64,000 nt of DNA from Linum tenue (taxonomy: Eukaryota > Streptophyta > Magnoliopsida > Malpighiales > Linaceae), in NCBI GenBank assembly GCA_946122785.1, contig CAMGYJ010000009.1:8524937-8588936 (forward strand), read 5' to 3'. Positions 1 through 12,229 of the stretch are shown here, piece after piece (within the stretch, counting starts at the first letter, position 1; the number at the start of each line of letters is the position of its first letter). The position numbers and the translations under genes are program-made. Under the pieces are notes generated by a model, which worked only from the letters and a program-made list of their open reading frames with translations, had not been told where the DNA came from and did not search any database.

Positions 1-1400
1 CCAGCAGACCGGACACCTTGAAAGAACCGGAACCTTCTTCCCAATTAGCGCCTCCGTAGTTGGTAGAATGCGATTAAAAATTTTCCAGACAAAAACTTTC
101 AACTTGGGCGGGATATTCGCTTCCCATAAATGAATCCAAGTGGCTCTATCCATCCAGCTCGCCGTGGATCGCCAGCAGGCCCTTCGCTTATCCAAAAGCA
201 CCGCAAGATGATAGGCCAATTTAACAGTGAAAATCCCTTCAGTCGTAGCATGCCATATAAGCTTATCCTCTACATCCTGCCTAGGAAGGGGTATAGCTTT
301 GATAGCCTGGAAAGTGGGCGGATCAAACCATTGACTAAGTTTCAAGTCACACCCCCCCCCCCCTTTGGACATATAACCTCAGCTACCCGGGGGTCGCCAC
401 CCGTAGGAAGAACCTGGGGATTATAAATCGGCTTCTCAGGTGCAACCGTGGAATCCAGTTGGAGTATAAGAAAGAAGCGGTTTGGCCATTGTCAATTTGC
501 CATCTCAATCCTAGATCCAATAGTTCCCTGCCATAGAGGATACTTTGCCAACCCCAAGAAGGGCACGACCGAGGTTTAGCAGATAGGAAGGTCCTCAAAG
601 GAAAATACTTGCCTTCATACACCTAGGCTAACAAAGAGTGGGGTTCATTAAGAATTTGCCAACCGATTTTGCCTAAAAGAGCCTGGTTGAAATGCTCAAA
701 CCGTCTAAACCCCATACCTCCTTCATGTTTACTCTGATACATAGAACGCCAAGATATCCATCGAATCCTCTGTTGCCCCTCCTCCACACCCCACCAAAAT
801 CTAGCCACATGTTTGTCCAAAAGATGGCACAGAGAAATGGGTAGTTTGAAAAAAGACAAAATGTGCAATGGCAACGCTAAAGCAATTGATTTAATCATGA
901 TTTCTTTAGTATCCCACAACAACGTCTTTTGTTTCCAACCTTGGAGACGATCCAACAGCTTTTCCCCAAATATCGGAACGTGGCCATTTTCGAGCGTGCA
1001 ATCAGAGTAGGTAGCCCCAGATACTTATCCTGAACCCCTAGAGCCCCCACACCCAGAATCTGAGTCAGAAACTCCTAATATGGCGGAACAATGTTCTTGA
1101 TGAAGCAAACTGCGGATTTGGCCAAGTTCACCCATTGGCCACGCAGTTCCTCATATTCAGTTAACACCTCAATCAAATTCTCACATTCTTGAATGGAACC
1201 GTAGAGAAACAATTAAGAATCATCTGCAAAAAACAGATGAGAGACCCGAGGTGCGCGAGGGGCTACTTCTACTCCTTCAAGCTCGCCTTCCGCAATTGCT
1301 TTTCTGAGGATGGCCAAATCCCTCTATACATATAACAAACAAGAGAGGAGAAAGAGGATCCCCTTGTAGGAGTCCATAGCAAGATGTCGTCCTCTAATAA
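1..1400 (-). pseudogene. LINE (non-LTR retrotransposon) ORF2 remnant, decayed
   Basis: Read on the minus strand, this is the second half of a plant L1-type ORF2 running off the left edge of the window. Around 1205-1245 is the reverse transcriptase active-site box with residues FFADD followed by an in-frame stop. Near 1350-1370 is the upstream motif QGDPLSP. Positions 623-955 encode the post-RT region with the residues ARFWWG. Positions 1-130 encode the zinc-binding zf-RVT domain (PPKLKVFVWK, then RCPVC). The frame shifts and contains stops between these blocks, so it cannot make a protein. It differs in sequence from the LINE at 36353-39751. The 5' break lies near 1400. I see no poly(A) because the 3' end is outside the window. 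Confidence 0.85.
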
Positions 1401-1596
1401 AATCATTAGGCTTGAACTCTTCGAGCTCAATATGAATTAGTCTCGTTCAATCAAGAACAAGTATACCACGGAGAATAATAGTATGATAGCTAATTACTTG
1501 AAGTCCATGTTCTTAGTGAGATGCGGCCTTACTTGCTGTCGTAGTGTCGGAAATGATAAGTGTGCGACCCAAGACACTAACGTCTTGAGACATTTG

Positions 1597-1875
1597 TGTT
1601 AGAAAACCTGAAAGCTGAGAACGAACACGAACAGATTTACGTGGTTTCCGGTACTGCAGTGTGCAATACCGACTAGTCCACGGGAAGAGGAGTCTCTTAT
1701 TCAGCTTATCTTTCACACTCGGTTACACATGAGTATATATACTACTCTAACCCTAGCAAACCCTAGCTTACACGAGATTGCATGGGCTTGCATGGGCTCA
1801 TTATAGCTAACATATACATGGTACACAAGTGGGCCAATAACACCAAACCGAAACCCCAAACCCAATAGTCTAACA
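1597..1875 (-). repeat. 3' LTR of the Copia element (279 bp)
   Basis: This LTR keeps the full length. It contains 53 bp (about 1631-1683) that are missing from the other LTR. Otherwise the two differ at one base. The gag-pol stop codon (1870-1872) lies inside this LTR. Confidence 0.95.
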
Positions 1876-4800
1876 TCCTCCCCCAAATTGATGCCGGTCA
1901 CGAAGCATCAATTTTCCAGCCAGATACCAGTGACGACTAATGGGAAGAGACTTGGTGAGAATATCAGCAATCTGATCATCGGAAGTGATGTAGTGTAACC
2001 GAAGAGCTCCGTCTCGGACCTGATCTCGAACATAGTGAATATGAAGCTCAATGTGCTTAGTCCGATCATGTAGCACAGGATTCACAGCAATCTGGATGGC
2101 ACTGGTGTTGTCAACGTACAAATCAACAGCAGGCGGACACCGAACTCCCAACTCAGTAAGCAGCCGAGCCAGCCAGACCACCTCAGAAGCAACTTTAGAC
2201 ATAGACCGGTACTCGGCCTCAGTAGAGGACTTCGCCACGCGATCTTGTTTCTTGCACCGTCAAGAAATAAAAGACCGCCCAAAACGAACACACCATCCCG
2301 AAGTGGATCGCCGAGTATCAATACACCCAGCAAAGTCAGAGTCAGAGAACGCCTGCAGATCCAATGACCCCTGGGAGGAAAAGAATAACCCAACTTCCTT
2401 GGTGCCCTGAAGATACCGAAGGATCCTATGAACAGCCGAGAGATGATGGGTGCGAGGATGTGACATAAACTGGCTCACCACCTGGACAGCATAAGATATA
2501 TCCGGTCTGGTAGCAGCTAAATAGATCAAGCTGCCAACGATACTCCTATACTGCGAACTGTCAGCCAAGGGTTCACCCGAGTCACGACCAAGCTTCAAAT
2601 TAAGTTCCATCGGGGAGCGGACAGGGGTATAGTCAGCAAACTGATGATCCTCCAAAAGATCCGTGATATACTTCGTCTGGGTCAAAAGAATGCCCTGGGA
2701 GCTGCGCGAGACTTCAAGACCAAGGAAATAATGAAGAGTTCCTAAGTCTTTCATCTCAAACGCGGCCTGCAAGCCATCTTTGAGCAACCGTATACCTGCA
2801 ACATCATCACCGGTGATCACCATATCATCAACGTAGAGGAGGAGAGCAGTAATACCAGTAGTGGTCACCCGGGTGAAGAGAGATGGATCATTAAGACTTT
2901 GACAGAACCCCAGCTGAAGAATTGTGGTCTGGAACTTGTCAAACCAGGCACGGGGAGCCTGCTTCAACCCATAAAGCGACCGATGCAGTAAACAAACTTG
3001 GCCAGGAGCTCCGAGAGTGTAACCGGGAGGAGGCTCCATATAAACAACTTCTTTGAGGTCACCATGCAAAAAAGCATTCTTCACGTCGAATTGATACAAA
3101 GGCCAATCTCGAACTGCAGCGACAGCCAGAAGGGTACGCACGGTAGTCATTTTCGCCACTGGGGCGAAAGTTTCATCATAATCAACGCCCTGCGCCTGAG
3201 TGTAGCCCTGAGCAACCACACGTGCCCGATACCTTTCAATGGTGCCATCCGGATGGACCTTAATGGTATACACCCACTGACTACCAACAACAGGAACAGG
3301 GGGCGGAGGACGATCAACCATAGTCCATGTACCACGAGCATGAAGAGCATCCATCTCCACCTTCATCGCGTTGTCCCAATTCGGGTCACCATGTGCCTGT
3401 TTAAAACGAGTAGGCACCACAACAGCAGTAACACCGTAAGCATGATAATCATTAAAACGAAGCGGTGGCTGACCCAAATTTGCGCGCAATGAACGACGCA
3501 AAACAGGTGGAGGAGTGGAGGCTGCAGCCGAGGAGCTAGAGGCGCCCGTGGTTGGCGCGGTGGATGGAGAGCTGGGTGGCGAGCTGGAGGCACTGGAGCT
3601 GGACGCGTCGGAGCTAGACGCGCTGGATGCGCTCGAAGAGAACGGCGCGGGGGAGTCATGCAGATCGGGGTCATCAGGGGGAGGGAGTTCATCACCTGCA
3701 TCATGATCATCTTCATCAAAGGAGGGTAAGGTGGACAGCGGAGACAAGAAACTAAGGGAGGACTCGGAGGACGTGGAGTAAAATGGGAGAGACTCAAAGA
3801 AGACGACATTACAGGTGATACGGATACGAGACAAAACTGGATCGTAGCAAAGGTACCCTTTATGAACATCACTGTACCCTAAAAACATACACCGAGCTGC
3901 CTTGGAGGACAACTTGTTGCGTTCTTTCTTAGATGTGAGAACAAAACAAGTGCAACCAAAAACACGAAGACGATCGTAATCCGGATGTTTCGAAAACAAA
4001 GCGAAGTAAGGGCTACGATCATCGAGAACAGGGGTGATTTGGAAATTAATAAGGCGTACCGCCGTGGCCACAGCCTCAGGCCAAAACATCGGCGGAACGT
4101 GGGAGTCAAGGAGCAAAGCCCGTGTAAGCTCAACCACGTGCCTGTTTTTACGTTCAACCATCCCATTTTGTTGAGACACACCAGGGCACGATTTTTGACA
4201 TAACGTACCAAGGGAGCGATACAGATCACGTAAGGGATGAGAACTAAACTCGCCACCGGGATCGGAGCGAACAATTTTGACAGGTCGGCCAAATTGGGTA
4301 CGAATCATGTTCAAGAATTCCGATGCAACAGAAAGCAGGTCAGATTTAAGGCGAAGAAAATAGACCCAGGTAAAACGAGTGGCATGATCTACGAATAAAG
4401 CAAAGTAACGAAAACCATGACGGGAAACAGTTGGGGAAGGCCCCCAAAGATCGGTGTGAATGATGTGAAAAGGTTCGGAAATCACAGTTTTACTAGGAGG
4501 AAAAGAAATGCTCTTGAGTTTAGCATCAATATAGCTCGTGCACATATGAGTAGAAGAAATGCCACCTTTATTTGGACCGAGAAGTTGCTGTTTAAACATA
4601 GACATAAGACGAGTGGAATTCGGATGACCTAGTCGTGCATGCCACAGCTCCCATGCAGTTTTAGATCGACTCACAGAATTTGAAACACTAGACACCAACG
4701 ATGTAGGACTATTGACAATCCTATTAGACGGACTACTGACGCTGGGGACACTATCTGGTGGCGTGACTCCCGATCGACTCGAGAGCTCTTCTAGATGAAA

Positions 4801-6168
4801 AACCCTGCCCTGTTTACTCCCTCGCCCGATCTGCCTCCCCGTCTTCAGGTCTTGTATAACACAACCAGTAGGTCCAAACAAAACGGAGCAACCTTGCTCG
4901 GTAAGTTGCCCAACAGAAACCAAATTTGGAACAAGATTAGGGACATGGAACGTGTTGGGCAAATCTATTTTAGGAGTGTGAACTTGACCAATTGCACGTA
5001 CATGTAAAGGTTGGCCATTAGCTACACGTAACATCATATGAGAAACAGGGGCCTTGGCATTCAATTGACATTCATCCTTTGTCATATGGTTAAAACAACC
5101 GGAGTCCAAAAGCCAAGGTCGAGTGTTACCTGTTGCTTGAAGCGCGGCAAAGGCGCTACTGATCGCCCCCGGCAGCGACCTTTGAAGGGCTGCGTTCACA
5201 ACTTGCTCGACAGCAGCGACATCAACGGTGGGTCCAGGGACAGCCAGGGTGGTAGGAACAGCGAACACCGGGCGATCGGTAGAAGGGCCGGCAGCAGCAG
5301 CACGAGCAGCGGATCGTTGGGCCGACCTACAATCAAGAACAATGTGACCAGTGCGTTTACAATAGACGCAAAAATTCTTACGGCGGCAATGTTTTTGCAG
5401 GTGGCCCTTCTCATGGCAATGATGACACTCGACATTGGCGTGGGTCTCAGCGGTGGAAACGCGACGCTGGAACTGAGGCTTTTGCACAGCTGCGATAAGA
5501 GACTGGGAGGAATCAGAGGCGGCAAATACGGTTTCGCCCTCGCCGGGGCGAACGTCGAGCTGGGCTTGGGTACGCAATCGCGTCTCCTCGCGAACCAGGA
5601 GGCCGAGGACACCATCGAATTTCAAGTCCTCTCGGTGGAGCAGTGACGAGCGAATTGGCTCAAATTCCGGCCGTAATTTCATGAGAAATTGACAGAGGCG
5701 GGAACGTTGACGATCCTCAAGGACTTCAGCCGAAGCTTCTTTGGATCGAAGGGACGCCGTGAGAAGATCTTGCTCGATCCAAAGTTCTTGAGCAGCACTG
5801 AAATAGGCAGTAACATCTTTATTTCCTTGCTCCAAACGACCGAGAGCAAACTCGATCTCAAACTGGCGGGCTGGGTTCACCGAGGAGTAGGTAGCGGCCA
5901 GATGCGACCACATTCCAAACGCAGTCGTATGCAAACGGAGGCCCAGAGCGATCGAGGGATCGACCGTGCCTAGTATCCTGGACCGAATCCTGGCGTCCTG
6001 TTGCTCCCAGCGGGAGATTTCTTCTTCCGTAGCCGGCGCGACCGGCTTCTGCTTAGAACCATTGAGAATTCCCAGCACTCCTTGACCTTCAACGTAAACG
6101 CGGAATTGGAATTCCCACAGGGCGTAGTTCTTGTGATTGAGACGTAGAGACAGCTTCTCGGAATCCAT
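1870..6168 (-). pseudogene. Copia gag-pol polyprotein with one premature stop
   Basis: I start at the ATG of 6166-6168, just after the primer-binding site. The open frame extends upstream into the LTR but has no gag homology there. Domains in order: gag with two CCHC zinc knuckles (CX2CX4HX4C, about 5340-5450); protease with the DSG active site (about 5100); GAG-pre-integrase; integrase core; reverse transcriptase with YVDDM (about 2810-2840); and RNase H. A TGA at 2260-2262 (codon 1303 of 1433) falls in RNase H, at a position that is normally Trp in this family. The frame continues unshifted to a TAG in the 3' LTR. In the integrase zinc-binding HHCC region the second Cys position is Tyr (codon 4531-4533). 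The conserved SDNGGEF motif reads SDPGGEF. The copy is therefore probably inactive. Confidence 0.93.
1876..1887 (-). other. Polypurine tract of the Copia element
   Basis: On the minus strand the bases just before the 3' LTR read TTTGGGGGAGGA, the expected plus-strand primer position. Confidence 0.88.
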
Positions 6169-6176
6169 CGTCGAAG

Positions 6177-6188
6177 GCTCTGATACCA
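6177..6188 (-). other. Primer-binding site of the Copia element
   Basis: On the minus strand the bases immediately after the 5' LTR read TGGTATCAGAGC, the usual plant Copia site complementary to the 3' end of initiator tRNA-Met. Confidence 0.93.
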
Positions 6189-6414
6189 TGTTAGAAAACC
6201 TGAAAGCTGAGAACGAACACGGGAAGAGGAGTCTCTTATTCAACTTATCTTTCACACTCGGTTACACATGAGTATATATACTACTCTAACCCTAGCAAAC
6301 CCTAGCTTACACGAGATTGCATGGGCTTGCATGGGCTCATTATAGCTAACATATACATGGTACACAAGTGGGCCAATAACACCAAACCGAAACCCCAAAC
6401 CCAATAGTCTAACA
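6189..6414 (-). repeat. 5' LTR of the Copia element (226 bp, internally deleted)
   Basis: Same ends as the 3' LTR. The 53 bp missing here are bounded by CACG in the intact copy, and one CACG remains at the junction. Confidence 0.95.
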
Positions 6415-6419
6415 ATTTG

Positions 6420-8119
6420 TCCTCGCAGTATTACATAACAGTACTCGTAGTATAACATAATACTACTCGTACTACCCATCCTCTAATAACATCTAGCTAA
6501 TTAACCGGCAATCGGGTGGTCTTGAGTCTGGACAGCCTTACACCTCCGGACATGTTCTTCTGGTTGATGAATCAATGATTCATAAACCATATATAGGTGG
6601 ACGTCTTGATCGCTTCAAAAGATATCTGAAATCGCCCCCACAACCTTAGTCAACGTATTCAATGCAGAACAAAAAGCGATAACAAAGTACGCATGATGGC
6701 TATTGATTAGACATCAAGCTCTTTAAGGTTACTGACAACTGCGATTACATGGATAGACACGGACCTAATCCGCACAATAACAATTTAAAAAAGCTAGATA
6801 ATTAACACTAATCACGGTAGAATTTCTACCGAGACACCTGTACTGTAATTTGGGTTCCATCTTTGCAGGTGATGTAACGAATGTGCTTCCCTCCAGGAGA
6901 TCTGACTCAAAAGGGTTAATTTTCAGTCAAACTTCGAGCCCCTGTTGGAAGAAACTGTAGCATATATAGAATTTAGAATTGATAATAGTAAATGGGTTAG
7001 GTTTTTAGGCACGATTTGATGAATCTTCTGCAACGACTAGCCCATTAAGAGATCGCCACTATATCAGCCTTTTTTTCCCATGCATTCTTATCATTATCGG
7101 CACCTGGCACTCTCGTGACCCATTACTTTCGACCATCCTATGATTGTTTAATAAAAAGGCTGGCCCAAAATAGACTGAAAAGGTGGGATTATATGATTAT
7201 GATAATGAGACATGCATGAATATTGTCTCCTCGTACGTCATCACAAAAGCACCTGGCCTTTTTTTTCTTCCATTTAGCTAGGTAGCTAGCTATTATTGAT
7301 TCTCTATAATTGGTGATGATTCTCCTCGTATGTATATGTGTTATTATTCTTGACCCATGGAAGTCGTACATGTCCCTGGCCGGGCACCTGAAACGTGTCC
7401 CAGGATATTGGAGTTCGGAGGTTGTTGGAAATATTTCGGCTGGTGGGTGCGTGCGATGGTCGAAGATGATGTTTCGACAACTGTAGTTTGTCATTTTTTT
7501 TTTATTGGTTTAATAAGTGATGAAATTCAATGAACTATTCTTGTTGTTCTTATGTTGATCCATGAAGCTATTTGCAACACAAAGTTTTGTCACTTCCATG
7601 AAGCATAATGCTCCTTGTTGTCTAACATACTCGAATTGCTAACACATGTATTTGAACAATAATCTCCTGGTTGCAGATTGAACAGATTTCGTTACAAAGG
7701 ATGCATTGTGACTGGATGAAATAACTTTGGGTGAAATGGGAGAAGGTGCAGACGTCTCGAGAGGAGCTAGGGAGACTTCGTGTTATAGTCTTGTACAACT
7801 TTGGTGAAATGGGTTTGGAAGTTTGTTTTACTGTCGCCCAGGAAAATCAAGAGGAGAAAGGAAAAAAGTACAATTTTGCACATAAATATCATTTGGTTCG
7901 AAATTTTTTGAATTTTACGAATTTCATACGAATTTTTTGGTTAACTGCCAACCTTTACCATCATTGGAAACTCACTAGCACTTGGTCACGTGGATGTCAC
8001 ATGTTTACAAATATAAATTATAAGAATTTTTTGGTGGTAACATCAATGGAAGAAAGAATTTGGTCAGTTCGTTGAAATTCAGTAGTGTGGTGGTGATGTG
8101 GCGGGATCTGATATTGGCA
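6420..8119. other. Intergenic, no gene recognised
   Basis: AT-rich sequence beyond the Copia target site. Short open frames on both strands show no family resemblance. I see no terminal repeats that define another element. Confidence 0.5.
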
Positions 8120-8281
8120 TTCCTTTAGAATTTCAAGAGTCTATATGGTGAAACCAAATCGTTTTGTCCTTCTCCGAGCAAATTTTGATAATGTGCTTTA
8201 GGGATGAAGAAGAGATCTCCCTCACCAAACTATTTACTGAATATGAGATATGGAGATGTGCAAAGACGATGAAGTGCCTAG

Positions 8282-8612
8282 TCAAGAACCAGTTGGTCCC
8301 AATAACTCGAGTTGTTGGAAGAAGGTTATGTTGGATCTTATACAGGCCCATGTATGGTACTTAACCACTTCCTTACACGCCCCCTCAAACGAAAGCCGAC
8401 TCATGGGCTTGAAGTTTGCACAGGCCCGTCATACCATGTGCTTGAAAAACAACGGTTAATATTGGGGGTCGTGAGGACTTGAACACGTGACCTCAAGGAC
8501 AAACTAGCTTTGATACCATGTCAAGAACCAGTTGGTCCCAACAACTCGAGTTGTTCGATGAAGGTTATATTGGATATTATACAGGCCCGTGTATGGTTAA
8601 GACTTCCTTACA
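8282..8612 (-). mobile_element. TRIM (miniature LTR retrotransposon)
   Basis: Two direct repeats of about 95 bp (8282-8377 and 8519-8612) enclose about 140 bp of non-coding DNA. On the minus strand the inner edge of the right repeat is followed by TGGTATCAAAGC, one base from the standard tRNA-Met primer site (8507-8518). The inner edge of the left repeat is preceded by a purine tract (8378-8390). The flanks carry CCTAG at 8277-8281 and 8613-8617. The left LTR has lost its terminal TG. There is no coding capacity, as expected of a TRIM. Confidence 0.85.
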
Positions 8613-8806
8613 CCTAGTCTCGATGGCTTCTCGCTGACTTTCTTCAAAAGATGCTGGAAATTATCAAGGATGATATGTTGAAGGCGTTTGAGGACTTCTA
8701 TAACAATGAGGTGCTGCCAAGAATCATTGTGCATTTTGTGCCTCATTTCAAAAGGAGGTTGTTGAGGAAGCTTGTGACAATGGACTACTGATCCAATCTA
8801 CAAGGA

Positions 8807-9118
8807 GCACTTTTAATATGTTATATACTATATAGTATTGGTGCTTTAATGTACAACTTAAAGTTGTACCATAACATTAAATGTATAAGTTTAGGTTGTA
8901 CCATAAAAGAATGTGTATCATTATGTTATGGTACAACTTTACAACTTGAAGTTGTACCATCACATAAGATACAAGTTTAAGTTGTACCATAAAAGTATTT
9001 GTACAAAAAGTATAGGTACAATCTGAAGTTGTACCATAACGTTAAAGGTACAATTTCAAGTTGTACCATAAAGAAAAAACTTATAGCACCAATACTATAT
9101 AGCATTGTAAAATTCCTC
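8807..9118. mobile_element. Mutator-type MITE with internal GTTGTACCAT repeats
   Basis: The 312-bp unit is flanked by the 9-bp duplication ATCTACAAG (8798-8806 and 9119-9127), the length typical of Mutator-like elements. Inverted ends include a near-perfect block around TATATAGTATTGGTGCT on the left (about 8830-8845) and its complement on the right (about 9084-9101). The interior is about seven copies of a unit containing GTTGTACCAT, mostly in direct orientation with at least one inverted. There is no coding capacity. Confidence 0.82.
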
Positions 9119-9203
9119 ATCTACAAGTTCTTTACTTTAATTTTATTATTCAACACTTTTTTTGCAAGCTAATATTCAAAGCTAGTATAAGGAGACTAAA
9201 ACC

Positions 9204-9543
9204 GATTATGAAGAAATTAATTTATGGATATCAGCCTGTCGGGTTGCATGGTGGTCAGATTCGTGAAGCCTTTCTATCCTCTAATGAACTTATCGATAGT
9301 GCTATGGATAAGTGGTAAACCTGGTTTGATCTTTAAACTAGACATCACGAAGGCTATTATGGAGAGACTGGAGTCGGTTATGAAGAAATCAATTTACGAA
9401 TATCAGTTTGTCGTGTTGCATGTCCGTCAGATCCATGAAGCCTTTCTATTCGCTAATGAACTTATCAACAACGTTATCTATAAGTGGCAAACCTTGTTTG
9501 ATCTTTAAACTGGATATAGAGAAAGCTTTCGAAAATGTGGATC
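9204..9543 (+). repeat. Diverged tandem duplication (about 170 bp x2) inside the LINE remnant
   Basis: The segment from about 9204 to 9373 repeats as 9374-9543. Both copies contain the residues EAFL, NELI and a truncated KLDI. Copies differ at many positions, so the duplication is old. Confidence 0.75.
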
Positions 9544-9600
9544 TAGAGAGTGTGTTTAAGATTCTCGCAAAGTTGGTTCATTATGTAATTACTGGTATGC

Positions 9601-12229
9601 CTTCATCTTCTCATTTTTGTGGTCGCAATTCAGCCACTAGCCAATGAAAAGCACTGTCGACCTTCGAACTTCGCCATTAGTGGCGGTTCTCCAACAACAT
9701 ATATACTACCAAAATCTGGTGTCCAGCAACTAGATTCCTACTATTGTCATATCGAGTTCCGAAGACCTAAGGTTGGGAACCTGAAATTATGAATATTTTG
9801 ATAATTTTTTGAAAATTGTAGTATATTTTTTCCTCATTAATTCCTATTTTTATTTGTATCTTAGAACCAAAAAATAAAATGTATGATATGCTCTTATTTA
9901 GAATGAACTAACTAAAAATGGTGACTACTTTATATCAAAATTTTACAAACTCTTACTTTCTATTGACTACTCATTTACTTGTTGAATTTGAAAAATGAGA
10001 GCTTTTTCTAAACTTGAGTTTTGAAAACCATTAAATTTATTAGGGATTTTCTGCAGGTATTTGAAGCAATTTATCTTTTGTATAGTTGATTTGTTTATAA
10101 ATTTATAGTTTTAAATTATATTTTACCTTACTACCCTTCTTCCTATTTTTGTGCTATGAATTTTCGTCAATTCCAACTTAGTTTGGATTTTGATCATGGG
10201 TGGGGATAGGTGGATTTCGAGGAGGCCTCGATCCTCTAAGAATTTTAAAATTACGTACAAAATCCTACATGAGTTAGAAAAGTTACGTATAAACTTACTA
10301 GTATTTTATAAATAAATGTAATCTACACAAATAATAATATACTGTGGTTGTGTAACGGAAATTTTAAAGTATTTCTCATGATTGGTATGAGCACGAGCAA
10401 CTTTCCATATTTTTTAATCTTGTTAGTTTAATTTAACCAAAAATTTAATCATTTAAATTTCATAGTTTATTTTATTACTTTCAAAGTAGGTCAATTAAGT
10501 TCTTCGACTTTTTAATTCGTATTTCTAATGATTCTTTTGGTTATTTGACTAATTACTTAAAAAAAATTCGTTGAATCATACTCTTTCACCATCCAGAACT
10601 AACTGCTCTATAGCAAGCTCCAATTGGCTCTTCAGCTCGAGTTGTGGAATGTAGTATTGCTCTGTAGATTTTCCATGAACGCCACCATGGTTAACTCCAA
10701 CTCAAATGCCCCTTTGGCTGATAGAGGAAGGTTTTTTTAATATGGTGGGACATCTTTAATCCCCAAGGGTATGGTCCTACATCATATAGGATGGAGGTTT
10801 CTCTTGGAACCTGAATATGTGGCCTTCTCTATACTAGTTGCTCTGTGAAGTCTCAGGGTAACATCAATTGAGTGTTGTTGGATACCCTCACATGTCGGAG
10901 AAGCAAATGGAATTCATGATTCAGACATGCACAAAAAACACCCATGAAAAACAAGGGTAAAAAAGGAAAGAAAAGCTGAAGTAACAAACTTCTGTCTTTC
11001 CTAAAAGGCCAGAAATTCCTTGACAACAGCGTAAAAAACTTGAAGTTGCAAACTACACTCCTAACACAGCCAAGTGTAACCAACAAAAGGGATGCAGCAT
11101 ATTGGCAAGCGTAATAAGTATCGAATCCACAAGTCTCTAGACGTACTATTACTCGACTTCAGTTTATTATTTAGTCAAAATAGGTATACAGAAGGTTAAA
11201 CTACCCTAAAAAACTACTGAAAAGGTTAGACTAACTAATTAAGTTTATGAACTCACTCATATATGATTCCCTGGCCACTAGTGGGATTACTGATTGATGA
11301 TTCTTTAGCTTGTTTCACTCTTCATTCATAATGCGAAAAGTCCTTAACAAGCCTTGAATCTTGATTAAAGTAGGCAAGACCCTCTTGAACATACTACTGT
11401 AACGCTTAAATTATTGTTTATCTCATACCATATTTGATACATTTCTCTTTCTATCGATGCTTCTTTAGTACATTTTACTATGTTTTGTATGGATCATAAC
11501 ATTTAATCAATGTGCTTATAATAGACCTAGGTTCTATTTTGTATCATTTTATGCCTTCTGTTGTGGTTTTGTGCTTTTCAAGGTCAAACACAATTAAGGA
11601 TGAGTTGCATCAATCATTGGATCAAATAGGATGATTAAATGGATAATTATTAGAAGATCAAGGAGTAATTCATTCATTAACAGTAGCCCAAAGTGCAAAC
11701 GTAGGGCAACTTTAGAGGAAGTCTTCATATGCGCCTAAGAGGAGCCCACTAGAGAAATCAACCTAAGCAGATAAAAGAATAGGTGATGGGTCCAATCGTT
11801 GGTGGGCAGCCACTAACCCTAACCCATCAAGTCACGCTAAAAATCCATAGAGAGGTTAATTGTGGGTCAATAAGCCCATTAGAAGAGGAAAAACAATGAC
11901 GTGACGGCCAGGAGGTCGTTGTGGGCTCAATCCCAATGCAACCTCCAAGAATATTATTTATTTGTTCCTGAATCAAAGAATCCGAGTCTCGTTCATACAA
12001 TGAAGATTTTGGTCGAGTTTTAGGATGAAAAAACCTAAAACCCCCTTGTCCTATGTACTATAAATAGAAGTCAAGCTATAGGATTTAGTACACTGCAAAT
12101 CTATACAAATATACTCTTTAGTTTTCGAATAAAGAGCCACTCGACTCAGGTGGAGATTGAGGATAGAATCTATAGGAAGGACACAATTAAGAAGATGTCT
12201 TCATCATAGGATTTTGTTCATATATTAAA
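9601..12229. other. AT-rich intergenic, possible LTR debris near the right end
   Basis: No gene is recognised. 9780-10600 is plain AT-rich DNA. Around 12057-12070 is a TATA-like CTATAAATAG followed by sequence arranged like an LTR U3/R junction. I could not find a partner repeat or target duplication, so an LTR-retrotransposon origin is only a suspicion. Confidence 0.4.

Larger units (their letters stand above)
1597..6414 (-). mobile_element. Ty1/Copia LTR retrotransposon, nearly complete
   Basis: Both boundaries are exact. The element starts and ends with the LTR termini TGTTAG and CTAACA and is flanked by the 5-bp duplication ATTTG at 1592-1596 and 6415-6419. It lies on the minus strand, so the 5' LTR is at 6189-6414 and the 3' LTR at 1597-1875. 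A tRNA-Met type primer-binding site and a purine-rich tract sit directly inside the LTRs. The two LTRs differ by one substitution plus one 53-bp deletion, so insertion was recent. The internal gag-pol frame is interrupted by a single stop. Confidence 0.97.
8120..9600 (+). pseudogene. Old LINE reverse transcriptase remnant, twice interrupted
   Basis: Plus-strand fragments resemble plant L1 reverse transcriptase. The region before the first insertion has the spacing of the pre-RT segment (residues LTKLFTEYEIW). After it come residues resembling DGFSLTFF, then KCWEIIKDDMLKAFEDFYNN. About 9400-9560 encodes a degenerate RQIHEAFLFANELI and KLDIEKAF. Frames change repeatedly and stops are common. 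A TRIM (8282-8612) and a MITE (8807-9118) have inserted into it, each with its own target duplication, so the LINE is older than both. Confidence 0.7.

Noticed and set aside
2082..5646. Multiple plus- and minus-strand frames within the Copia element
   Set aside because: All overlap the recognised gag-pol frame and lack independent homology.
7731..8075. A 114-codon plus-strand open frame
   Set aside because: No recognisable domain, AT-rich, no splice or promoter context; probably chance next to the LINE remnant.
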